DNA of 44,585 bases from an uncultured delta proteobacterium (GTDB lineage: Bacteria > Myxococcota_A > Polyangia > Polyangiales > Ga0077539): contig CAIMWA010000271.1 of assembly GCA_903845045.1 (NCBI GenBank), positions 1 to 44,585 on the forward strand, written 5' to 3'. The notes under the pieces were generated by a model. That model saw nothing but the letters and a program-made list of their open reading frames with translations, did no database searches and was not told the DNA's origin. The position numbers were made by a program, and so were the translations under genes. Of this stretch, positions 18,972-27,319 are shown in pieces (position 1 is the first letter of the stretch; every line of letters begins with the position of its first letter).

Positions 18972-19816
18972 TGGATCGCGATGGCGCCACGGGAGGTCCG
19001 CTCGGCTTTGCGCTCGAGGGCGAGACCTTCCGACGCGCCATCGCGCTGCTCGAGCGCGAGAGCATGCGTCTGGCGACGGCGCTGCGGCGCGCGCTGCCCT
19101 TCCTGACGCGCCGCGAGGTGTCCATCAACCTCGCGTGGGCCCGCGCGATCCCGCTGAGCGAGGCGATGCGCGATCTGCCGCGCCCGGCGCACGTGACCCC
19201 GCTCCTCGTGGAGCCCGGACCCGCGCCCGGGGCGCTGGTGCTCGACGCCAACGCGCTGAAGCTCCTCATCGACGGCGTGCTCGGGGGCGACTGCCGGACG
19301 CTTCCGGAGCTCAACCCCGCGGGCCTCACGGCGCCGCAGCGCGCTCTCGTCGGACGCACCGTCGAAGGCATCGTGCGTGCGGTCGGCGAGGTGCTCGCCT
19401 CGCAGGCGGGCGTGTCCATCAACCTCGCACCGGACCGGCCGGCCCCGCAGCCCATCGATGGCACCCCCATCGTGTGCGCCTTCACGCTGGGGACGGACCC
19501 CGGCACCGTGCTTCTGGTGCTCCCCAAGAGCTCTCTCGTCGGCGAGAGCGGGCTGACGCTGGCGTTGGGCGCTGCGCCGGCCCCGACGAACCCGCACGTG
19601 CTGCGAGCCCTCGACGGCGTCGACCTCGAGCTCGTGGTCGAGCTCGCCCGGGTGCCCATGAAGCTCAGCACGATCCTGGGCCTCAAGGTCGACGACACGC
19701 TTCCGCTCGGCGTCTCGGCGAGCGAGCCGGTGACCGTGCGGGTCGATGGCAAGCCGGTGTTCACGGCCCGGCCGCTCACCATCGGCGGCTACATCGCGGT
19801 CCGCGTCGAGCGCTAG
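18968..19816 (+). CDS. fliM: Flagellar motor switch protein FliM (short, divergent)
   Basis: FliM middle-domain-like region (ANALKLLIDGVLGGD...LTAPQRALVGRTVEGIVRAVGEVLAS) plus C-terminal SpoA domain LVVELARVPMKLSTILGLKVDDTLPL; no N-terminal EIDxLL. Confidence 0.82.
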   Translation: MMDRDGATGGPLGFALEGETFRRAIALLERESMRLATALRRALPFLTRREVSINLAWARAIPLSEAMRDLPRPAHVTPLLVEPGPAPGALVLDANALKLLIDGVLGGDCRTLPELNPAGLTAPQRALVGRTVEGIVRAVGEVLASQAGVSINLAPDRPAPQPIDGTPIVCAFTLGTDPGTVLLVLPKSSLVGESGLTLALGAAPAPTNPHVLRALDGVDLELVVELARVPMKLSTILGLKVDDTLPLGVSASEPVTVRVDGKPVFTARPLTIGGYIAVRVER

Positions 19817-19820
19817 GCAC

Positions 19821-19870
19821 GGTCGTTGATTAGCCCCCCCTTGCGGATCTTCCGCAGGAGGCCAACGACC
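19821..19870 (+). promoter_or_regulatory. Extended stem-loop in the fliM-fliN gap sequestering the fliN Shine-Dalgarno
   Basis: GGTCGTTG (19821-19828) pairs with CAACGACC (19863-19870); inner stem TGCGGA/TCCGCA with TCT loop; AGGAGG at 19856-19861 faces the C7 tract at 19834-19840. Confidence 0.6.
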
Positions 19871-19873
19871 CCC

Positions 19874-20191
19874 ATGAGCCAGGTGCCCTACGATCCGTCC
19901 GACAGCTCGCGCGACGGCTACGCGTCCCCGGATTCTCCGCTCGCGTACCATCTTCTCCGCGACGTCGAGGTCGAGATCACCGTCGAGATCGGCCGGCGGC
20001 TGATGCGCATCGCCGACGTGCTCAAGCTCACGCCAGGGCAGACCCTGTCGCTCTCGAAGGCCGCCGGCGAGCCGCTGGACCTCTACGTGAACGGTCGGCT
20101 CCTCGGTCGCGGCGAGGCCGTGGTCGTGGGCGACCACTACGGAGTGCGCATCACCGAGCTGGTGTCGGCGGAACCCGGGGTGCGGCCGTGA
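19874..20191 (+). CDS. fliN: Flagellar motor switch protein FliN
   Basis: LLRDVEVEITVEIGRRLMRIADVLKLTPGQTLSLSKAAGEPLDLYVNGRLLGRGEAVVVGDHYGVRITEL. Confidence 0.93.
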   Translation: MSQVPYDPSDSSRDGYASPDSPLAYHLLRDVEVEITVEIGRRLMRIADVLKLTPGQTLSLSKAAGEPLDLYVNGRLLGRGEAVVVGDHYGVRITELVSAEPGVRP

Positions 20192-21126
20192 AGGCGCCCG
20201 GGATGCGGCCCGCCGCCATTTCCTTGGCGATCGTGGTCGGTATCTTGACGGCCGGTGGTGTCGCTGGGGCCCAGTCGCACCACCACCACGGCCGCAACGC
20301 TCGGCACGGCCGCCACCATCATTCTTCCTCGCACCGCTCGTCGCACCCCACCGACGAAGAGCTCGCCTCCGAAGGGCTCCCGGCGGTGGCGTCGACGGCG
20401 ATCCCCGAGAGCCCGACGCCCACCCCGGTGCTCGCTGTCGCGCAGCCCGTCGAGGCTCCCGGACCGACCGCCGCGGCGCCTGCTACGGAACCGGCGGCAG
20501 CGGCGGCGGCGCCCGTGGCTCCGACGGTGGTCGCGGTGGCGCCGGTGGCTGCGCCGGTCGCGGCGAGCCCCACGCCGAGCGTTCCCCTGCGCTCGCGTCT
20601 CGTGCGCGAGGGATCCTTCGATGGCGGCGCCGTCTCGACGCGGGGCATCTGGAAGTTCCTCTTCGCGGTCCTCGGCCTCGGGGCCGGCGTCGTGCTGTGG
20701 CGTCGTCGCATGCTGGGCGGCGTCGGCGACCCGGCGAGCGAGGTCGTCGTGAAGTCGCGAACCAGCATCGGCGGTCGCTGCGACCTGCTCGTCGTCGAGG
20801 TCGACGGGCAGCGCATGCTCCTCGGTGCCACGCAGAACTCGGTACAGTACCTCACGACGCTCGAGGCCCAGGAGACGCCGTCGGCGTCGCCGACCACCTC
20901 GGCGGGCTTCGAGTCGATGTTCGCCGCCGCGCGCACGGCGCGGGAGTCTGGGACGCCGACGCGCGCCAAGGGCCGCCCCGCCCCGGAGCGCACGCGCGAC
21001 GCCGACGACGGACGGTCGCTGACGGACTCGCAGCCGGTGCGCCGCAGCTACCCCCCGCGCACCGTGACCCTCACCGGAAACGAGCAGCAGGTTCGCGGTC
21101 TGCTGGCCATCGGAGCCCAGCGGTGA
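20188..21126 (+). CDS. fliO: FliO-like flagellar export protein with His-rich N-terminal extension
   Basis: Signal peptide, HHHHGRNARHGRHHH, TM GIWKFLFAVLGLGAGVVLW, then SRTSIGGRCDLLVVEVDGQRMLLGAT; between fliN and fliP. Confidence 0.8.
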   Translation: MKAPGMRPAAISLAIVVGILTAGGVAGAQSHHHHGRNARHGRHHHSSSHRSSHPTDEELASEGLPAVASTAIPESPTPTPVLAVAQPVEAPGPTAAAPATEPAAAAAAPVAPTVVAVAPVAAPVAASPTPSVPLRSRLVREGSFDGGAVSTRGIWKFLFAVLGLGAGVVLWRRRMLGGVGDPASEVVVKSRTSIGGRCDLLVVEVDGQRMLLGATQNSVQYLTTLEAQETPSASPTTSAGFESMFAAARTARESGTPTRAKGRPAPERTRDADDGRSLTDSQPVRRSYPPRTVTLTGNEQQVRGLLAIGAQR

Positions 21127-21875
21127 GCTTGCGCCGTCGCCTCTTCGGGGTCGCGACGGCCGCCGCCATGCTCCTTCCGGCGCTCGCCGCCGCCCAGACG
21201 GCGCCGGTGTCGTCGCCGACGTCGCCAACGAGCCTTCTCACGGACCCGGGCCTCACGCCGCAGCTGAAGATCCTGGCGGCGCTGACGATCCTGTCGCTGC
21301 TTCCGGCGATCGTGCTCACGATGACGTCGTTCACCCGGGTGGTCGTGGTGTTGGGCTTCGTGCGCACCGGCATCGGTACGGCGCAGTCGCCGCCGACGCA
21401 GGTGATCGTCGGCATCGCGCTGTTCCTGACGGCCTTCACCATGGCGCCGGTGGTGAACACCATGGTGCACGACGGGTGGCAACCCTACGAAGCCGGGCGC
21501 ATCAACGGCGAGCAGGCCATCGCGGCGGCCACGGTGCCGCTGCGTGCGTTCATGCTGCGGCAGACCCGTGAGGCCGACCTCGCGCTGTTCTACGAGGCCG
21601 CTCGGCAGCCGCTGCCGAACACCGAGGAGGAGGTGCCGCTGCGCATCGCGGCGCCGGCGTTCGTGGTCAGCGAGCTCACCACGGCGTTCCAGATGGGCGT
21701 GATGGTGCTGCTGCCGTTCCTGGTCATCGACCTCGTGGTGTCGTCGCTGCTGATGTCCATGGGCATGATGATGGTCCCGCCCTCGTCGCTCAGCTTGCCC
21801 ATCAAACTGCTGCTCTTCGTGGTCGCCGACGGGTGGCACCTGCTCGTCGGCTCGCTGCTCCGGAGCTTCGCGTGA
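21123..21875 (+). CDS. fliP: Flagellar export gate protein FliP (GTG start)
   Basis: LLPAIVLTMTSFTRVVVVLGFVRTGIGTAQSPPTQVIVGIALFLT. Confidence 0.96.
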   Translation: MSLRRRLFGVATAAAMLLPALAAAQTAPVSSPTSPTSLLTDPGLTPQLKILAALTILSLLPAIVLTMTSFTRVVVVLGFVRTGIGTAQSPPTQVIVGIALFLTAFTMAPVVNTMVHDGWQPYEAGRINGEQAIAAATVPLRAFMLRQTREADLALFYEAARQPLPNTEEEVPLRIAAPAFVVSELTTAFQMGVMVLLPFLVIDLVVSSLLMSMGMMMVPPSSLSLPIKLLLFVVADGWHLLVGSLLRSFA

Positions 21876-22141
21876 CGACGGACGCGGCCCTCTCGCTCTT
21901 GATGGGGCTGTTCATGGCGTGCGCCCGCCTCGCGGGGCCGCCGTTGTTCGTGACGCTGATGGCGGGGCTCATCGTGGGCCTGCTGCAGGCTGCGACGCAG
22001 ATCAACGAGTCGAGCGTGAGCTTCGTCGTGAAGGTCGCGGCGCTGGTCATCACGCTGCTGCTGCTGGGGCCGACGCTCGGGGCGTTCGCGGTGCAGTACA
22101 CCCGCAACAGCTTGATGGCGGTCGAGCACATCGTGCACTGA
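21872..22141 (+). CDS. fliQ: Flagellar export gate protein FliQ (GTG start)
   Basis: GPPLFVTLMAGLIVGLLQAATQINESSVSFVVKVAALVITLLLLGP. Confidence 0.93.
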   Translation: MTTDAALSLLMGLFMACARLAGPPLFVTLMAGLIVGLLQAATQINESSVSFVVKVAALVITLLLLGPTLGAFAVQYTRNSLMAVEHIVH

Positions 22142-22926
22142 TGGACCTGGGCCGCGAAGTCCTGCCGTACGCGCTCGGCGCCGCGCTCGCGTTCGTGCGC
22201 TGCGGCGCCTTCATGCTGACGTCGCCGTTTCCGGGCCCCTTCGTGGGCACGATCCAGCGCGTGGGCCTGGCCATCCTCCTCGCGTGGGTGGCGGCGTCGG
22301 CGCTGCCTCCGGCCTCCGTTCCGCCGACGCTCGACATGCAGCTCATGGCCACTGCCGTCGGCGAGATGTTCATCGGGCTCATCCTGGGCGCCGTGCTGCG
22401 GTTCCTGCTGGCCGCGGCGGAGGTGCTCGCGCAGACCCTCTCCCTCGCCTCGGCGCTGTCGACGCCGTCGACGTTCAACCCGGCGATGCAGAACCCCGAG
22501 GCGCCGCTGGCCCTCGCGGTCAACCTCCTGGCGATCCTCGTGATGCTCGCCTCGGGGGTGCATCGCCTGGTGCTCGCCTGGCTTCTCGAGTCGTTCCGGC
22601 TGCTGCCCATCGGCGCGACGCTGCACGTCCAGGCGAGCGCCGGGATGTTCGTGGACCTTGCGGCCGCGGCCACCGCGGTGGGCACCCGGCTCGCCCTGCC
22701 GGTGGTGGCGGTGACGCTGGTGGCGCAGGTGACGCTGGCGTTCATCTCCCGGGCGGCGCCGTCGCTGCAGCTCTTCAGCGTGGGCTTCGGCGTCATCGTG
22801 GCCTCGGGCGTCTCCGTGCTGATGGCGTCGCTGCGCGACATCGTCGCGGGGCTCTCGCAGCACCTGCTGCTGGTCTCGCCGCGCATCAACGAGCTGCTCC
22901 TCGACGTGGGGGCGCACGGGCAGTGA
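22141..22926 (+). CDS. fliR: Flagellar export gate protein FliR
   Basis: FVRCGAFMLTSPFPG...MATAVGEMFIGLILGAVLRFLLAAAEVLAQTLSLASALS. Confidence 0.93.
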   Translation: MDLGREVLPYALGAALAFVRCGAFMLTSPFPGPFVGTIQRVGLAILLAWVAASALPPASVPPTLDMQLMATAVGEMFIGLILGAVLRFLLAAAEVLAQTLSLASALSTPSTFNPAMQNPEAPLALAVNLLAILVMLASGVHRLVLAWLLESFRLLPIGATLHVQASAGMFVDLAAAATAVGTRLALPVVAVTLVAQVTLAFISRAAPSLQLFSVGFGVIVASGVSVLMASLRDIVAGLSQHLLLVSPRINELLLDVGAHGQ

Positions 22927-24002
22927 GCGACGACGACGCCGAAAGGACCCATGAACCGACGCCACAACGTCGGGAGCAGTTCCGGAAGGACGGCCGCTAC
23001 GCCCGCGCGCGGGACGCCGGTGGCATCGCGGCGTCGCTGGCCGTGGGGGCGGTGCTGCTGGGGAGCCGGGGCGTGCTCTCGCGGACCGCGACGTTCCTGT
23101 TCACGAGCAGCCACGGCGACCTCGCGGGGCTCGGGCGCCTGGGACCACGGCACGTCCTGCTCCTGTCCGGCAGCGTGGTCGGGACCATGGCGGGACCGGC
23201 GCTGCTCGCCGGCACGACGGCGGCGGTGATGATCTCCATCGCGCAGTCGGGCGTGCGCATCCAGACCGACACCCTCGGCTTCAAATTCGAGCGGCTGAAC
23301 CCCATCGAGGGCTTCAAGCGGCTGCTGTCGTTCAAGCAGGGAATGACCGAGGTGCTGCTCGGGCTGCTCCGCGTGGTCCTCATCGCCGCGGTGGCGTGGC
23401 GCGCGCTCGAGCACGACCTGCCGTCGCTGGTCAGCCTGGCCCGGGTGCCCGCCGACGCCGCCATCGCGCGCTCCGTCGAGGTGATCACGAAGGTCGCGAT
23501 GCACGCGCTCTTCGCCCTCACCGTCGTCGCCGCGGCCGACTACGGCTGGAGCTGGTGGAAGATCCAGAGCGAGATGAAGATGACCCGCCGCGAGGTCATG
23601 GACGAGAGCCGCTCGCAAGAGGGCGACGCGAAGCTCAAGGGGAAGCGCAAGGCCATCGCCCGCGCGATGCTGCGCAAGCGATCCATCGCGAACGTGCGCA
23701 AGGCCGACGTGGTCGTGACGAACCCGACGCACATCGCGGTCGCGCTGCGCTATTCGAAGGGCGACGCGGCGCCGGTGGTGATCGCCAAGGGCCATGACGG
23801 CGTCGCGATGCTGATCCGCCGCGAGGCCCGCAAGCACGGGGTGCCGATCCTCGAGAACCGCCCCCTGGCCCGCGCGCTCGATGCCGAGGTACAGATCGGA
23901 CAGATGGTTCCAGGCAAGCACTTCGTCGCCGTGGCTCGCGTGCTCGCGTGGGTGTACCGCATCAAGCCGTCGGCGCGCCGCGTGAACGGGAACCGACCGT
24001 GA
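22923..24002 (+). CDS. flhB: Flagellar export switch protein FlhB (GTG start)
   Basis: ERTHEPTPQRREQFRKDGRYARARD; NPTH autocleavage motif VVTNPTHIAVALRY. Confidence 0.95.
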   Translation: MSDDDAERTHEPTPQRREQFRKDGRYARARDAGGIAASLAVGAVLLGSRGVLSRTATFLFTSSHGDLAGLGRLGPRHVLLLSGSVVGTMAGPALLAGTTAAVMISIAQSGVRIQTDTLGFKFERLNPIEGFKRLLSFKQGMTEVLLGLLRVVLIAAVAWRALEHDLPSLVSLARVPADAAIARSVEVITKVAMHALFALTVVAAADYGWSWWKIQSEMKMTRREVMDESRSQEGDAKLKGKRKAIARAMLRKRSIANVRKADVVVTNPTHIAVALRYSKGDAAPVVIAKGHDGVAMLIRREARKHGVPILENRPLARALDAEVQIGQMVPGKHFVAVARVLAWVYRIKPSARRVNGNRP

Positions 24003-26089
24003 GCATGCAGGTCCCGGTCAAGCCCGTCTCTCGTTGGGACGTCGTCGTCCCGCTGGGCATCATCGGCACCGTCTTGATGATGGTGCTGCCGGTGCCGGCG
24101 GCGCTCCTCGACGTGCTGCTGTCGTTCTCCGTGGCGCTCGCCGTGGGCATCTTCCTCACGGCGCTCTTCATCGAGGAAGCCCTCGAATTCAGCGCGTTCC
24201 CGGCCTTCGTGCTCATCGCGACGCTGCTGCGCCTGAGCCTCAACGTGGCCACCACGCGGCGCATCCTCCTGCACGGCGCCGAGGGTCCCAGCGCGGCGGG
24301 GCACGTCGTCGAGGCCTTCGGCCGCTTCGTCGTCGAGGGGAACATCCTCGTCGGCCTCGTGGTGTTCCTGATCCTCGCGGTGATCAACTTCGTCGTGATC
24401 ACCAAGGGCGCCGGGCGCGTGGCCGAGGTCGCCGCGCGCTTCACCCTCGACGCCATGCCCGGCAAGCAGATGGCCATCGACGCCGAGCTGGCGTCGGGCA
24501 CCATGGACGCCGACACCGCGCGCCGCCGCCGCAAGGACCTCGAGCGCGAGGCCGACTTCTTCGGCGCCATGGACGGCGCCAGCAAGTTCGTGCACGGCGA
24601 CGCCATCGCCGGGCTGCTCATCGCCGCCATCAACCTCATCGGCGGGCTGCTCCTCGGCCTCTCGTCGGGCATGGACATCGCGCAGGCGGGCGAGACCTTC
24701 TCGGTGCTCAGCGTCGGCGACGCGCTGTCGACGCAGATCCCCGCGCTGCTCATCTCGTCGGCGGCGGGCATCGTGGTGACCCGCAGCGCGACCCGCGAGC
24801 CGCTGGGACGGGCCTTCGCCGGGCAGCTCCTGGGGCGTCAACGACCGGTCATGATGACCGCCGGAATCATGACGCTCCTCGCGGCAGTGCCTGGAATGCC
24901 TGCGTTTCCGTGCCTGTTGTTGGCCGGTGCGCTGGTGCTGGCGTCGCGTGCGCTGAGCCGCAAGGAGGCCGCGGCGGCGGTGGCCGGGACCGCGACGACG
25001 GGGCTGCCGGGCGGCCTGGACCGCAAGCGCACGCCGAACGAGGAGGTCGAGGCCGCGCTCGGTCTCGAGACCCTCACCCTCGAGGTGGGCTACGAGCTCG
25101 TGGGCGTCGTCGACAGCACGCGCGGCGGCACGCTGCTCGACCGCGTCGCCTCGCTTCGCCAGCAGCTCGCGCGGGAGCTGGGCATCGTCATGCCGCCGGT
25201 GCACGTGGGGGACAACCTCCAGCTCAAGCCTGGCGGCTACCGTCTGCTCGTGCTCGGTACGGAGATCGGACACGGGCACTGCCGCGCGGGGCGTCTGCTC
25301 GCGGTGGACCCGAGCGGGATGTCGCCGGCCCTGGACGGCGAGCGCACGACGGACCCGACCTTCGGCATGCCCGCGTGGTGGATCGTGGCGCGCGACAAGG
25401 AGCTCGCCGAGGCCCTCGGGTACACCGTGGTCGACCACGCGACGATCCTCGCGACGCACCTGGGCGAGCTGCTCCGTGCGAACGCGCACCGCCTGCTCGG
25501 CCGCCAGGAGGTCCAGCACCTGCTCGAGGTGCTCGGACGCACGGCGCCGAAGCTCGTCGACGACGTGGTCCCGGGGATCATTCCGCTGGGCGACCTCGTC
25601 CGCGTGCTGCGCAACCTCGTGAAGGAGTCGGTCTCCGTCCGCGACCTGCGCACGATCCTCGAGTCGCTGGCCGAATTCAGCGCGCAGACGAAGGACGTCG
25701 AGCAGCTCTCGGAGCTCGTACGCGAGCGGCTCTCGCTGCAGATCACCGCGCGCTTCCGGGGCGCGGACAACCAGGTTCCGGCGATGACGCTGGAGCCGGC
25801 GCTCGAGGACGTGCTGCGCCGCTCGCTGCGCGACATCGCCGCGGGCACCGGCGGCGCGCTGGACCCGGCGATGCTGCGAGGCCTCGTGACGAACGCCGAG
25901 CGTGCCGTGGGCACCTTCCACGCCCAGGGCGCCACGCCGCTGCTCGTGACGCCGCCGGACCTGCGACGCTACGTCCGCGCGATCTTCGAGTGGCGGGTGC
26001 AGCAGCTCTCGGTGGTTTCTTTCCGTGAAATCGAGCCGACGGCGCAGCTTCGGGTCATCGAGCGCCTCGGCCCGTCTCATGCACCGTGA
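23999..26089 (+). CDS. flhA: Flagellar export gate protein FlhA (GTG start)
   Basis: RLSLNVATTRRILLHG; FTLDAMPGKQMAIDAELASG; ADFFGAMDGASKFVHGDAIAG. Confidence 0.97.
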   Translation: MSMQVPVKPVSRWDVVVPLGIIGTVLMMVLPVPAALLDVLLSFSVALAVGIFLTALFIEEALEFSAFPAFVLIATLLRLSLNVATTRRILLHGAEGPSAAGHVVEAFGRFVVEGNILVGLVVFLILAVINFVVITKGAGRVAEVAARFTLDAMPGKQMAIDAELASGTMDADTARRRRKDLEREADFFGAMDGASKFVHGDAIAGLLIAAINLIGGLLLGLSSGMDIAQAGETFSVLSVGDALSTQIPALLISSAAGIVVTRSATREPLGRAFAGQLLGRQRPVMMTAGIMTLLAAVPGMPAFPCLLLAGALVLASRALSRKEAAAAVAGTATTGLPGGLDRKRTPNEEVEAALGLETLTLEVGYELVGVVDSTRGGTLLDRVASLRQQLARELGIVMPPVHVGDNLQLKPGGYRLLVLGTEIGHGHCRAGRLLAVDPSGMSPALDGERTTDPTFGMPAWWIVARDKELAEALGYTVVDHATILATHLGELLRANAHRLLGRQEVQHLLEVLGRTAPKLVDDVVPGIIPLGDLVRVLRNLVKESVSVRDLRTILESLAEFSAQTKDVEQLSELVRERLSLQITARFRGADNQVPAMTLEPALEDVLRRSLRDIAAGTGGALDPAMLRGLVTNAERAVGTFHAQGATPLLVTPPDLRRYVRAIFEWRVQQLSVVSFREIEPTAQLRVIERLGPSHAP

Positions 26090-26110
26090 CGACGGTTTGA
26101 GGACCGTCCG

Positions 26111-27319
26111 ATGAGCTCCCCACGCCAGATCTTCCGCGGCCGGACGCTCGGCCAGGCGAAGGAAGCGGCGGAGCGTGCGCTGGGCATGGACGCGGTGGTG
26201 CTGACCGCGCGGCACGTTCGGCGCCCGGGGCTCGCGGGCATGCTCGGCACGACGGAGGTCGAGGTGGTGGCCGCGGCGCGGGACCCCGAGCCGATGGAGC
26301 CGCCTCCCCCGCCGCCGACCCCGTCGGTGCGCCCGCAGAGCAACGTCTTCGCGAGCGGCGCCTACGCGGACCGCACTGCCGAAGGCGCCTCGCCGGTGGC
26401 GACGTTGCGGGCCGAGCTGCGGGCCGAGCTGCGCTCGCTGAAGAACACCGCGCAGCAGACGGCGCGCACCGGGCCCGACATCCTCGCGGAGATCGCGGCG
26501 CTGCGCACGGCCATCCAAGACGCGACGCCCTCGCTGCGCCTCGGCGACGACGCGGCGGCGATCCTGCGGCGGCAGGGCATCGACGGGCCCACGGCGGCGC
26601 TGATCTCGCGCTGGTTCGAGGCCCCGGAGGAGCAGCAGCAGCTCGTGGAGCGTCTGCGCGACGCGGTGTCCGAGGTGCTGAAGGTGGCGACGTGGCCCAT
26701 CGCCGCGGCGGACCGCGCGGTCATCGCGCTCACCGGTCCGTCGGGCGTGGGAAAGACGACGACGCTCGCGAAGCTGGCCGCGCACGCGACGATGGCGCAC
26801 CGCTCGGTGACGCTGGTGACCTGCGACGGCTACCGCGTCGGGGCGGTGGAGCAGCTCCAGCGGTACGCGACGCTGCTGGGCGCGCAGTTCGCCGTGGCGA
26901 GCTCCGCCGACGAGCTCTCGGACATCCTCGACGAGGCCGAGACCGACCTCGTCTTCGTCGACACCTCAGGTCGCTCGCCCCGCAGCGATGGCGCCGAAGC
27001 GCTGCTGAGCGCGCGGGAATTCGGCGATCGCGGCTTCGCGCGGCACGTGCTTCTCTGCCTGCCCGCCGCGCTGCGCGCCCAGGACGCCTCGCGCACCCTC
27101 GACGCCTACGGCGCCATCGACCCCACGGCGCTGGTGATCACGAAGACCGACGAGACCGTCGCCCCGTCGGGGCTCGTGCACGGTCCCGCGTTGTCGGGGC
27201 TCCCGGTGACGGCCGTGTGCGCGGGCCAGGACGTGCCGGAGCACATCGCGCAGGCCACGGTGGCGGGCATCCTCGACCAGATCTTCCCGCGCGCGGCGAG
27301 CCGAGGAGCGGCGTCGTGA
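26111..27319 (+). CDS. flhF: SRP-type flagellar GTPase FlhF
   Basis: GPSGVGKTTTLAKLAAHA; TCDGYRVGAVEQLQRYA; DTSGR; TKTDET. Confidence 0.95.
   Translation: MSSPRQIFRGRTLGQAKEAAERALGMDAVVLTARHVRRPGLAGMLGTTEVEVVAAARDPEPMEPPPPPPTPSVRPQSNVFASGAYADRTAEGASPVATLRAELRAELRSLKNTAQQTARTGPDILAEIAALRTAIQDATPSLRLGDDAAAILRRQGIDGPTAALISRWFEAPEEQQQLVERLRDAVSEVLKVATWPIAAADRAVIALTGPSGVGKTTTLAKLAAHATMAHRSVTLVTCDGYRVGAVEQLQRYATLLGAQFAVASSADELSDILDEAETDLVFVDTSGRSPRSDGAEALLSAREFGDRGFARHVLLCLPAALRAQDASRTLDAYGAIDPTALVITKTDETVAPSGLVHGPALSGLPVTAVCAGQDVPEHIAQATVAGILDQIFPRAASRGAAS

Noticed and set aside
19815-19829. AGGCACG-GTCG-TTGA as a confident sigma54 promoter for fliN
   Set aside because: The critical -12 GC is GA; kept only as a secondary hypothesis within the stem-loop finding
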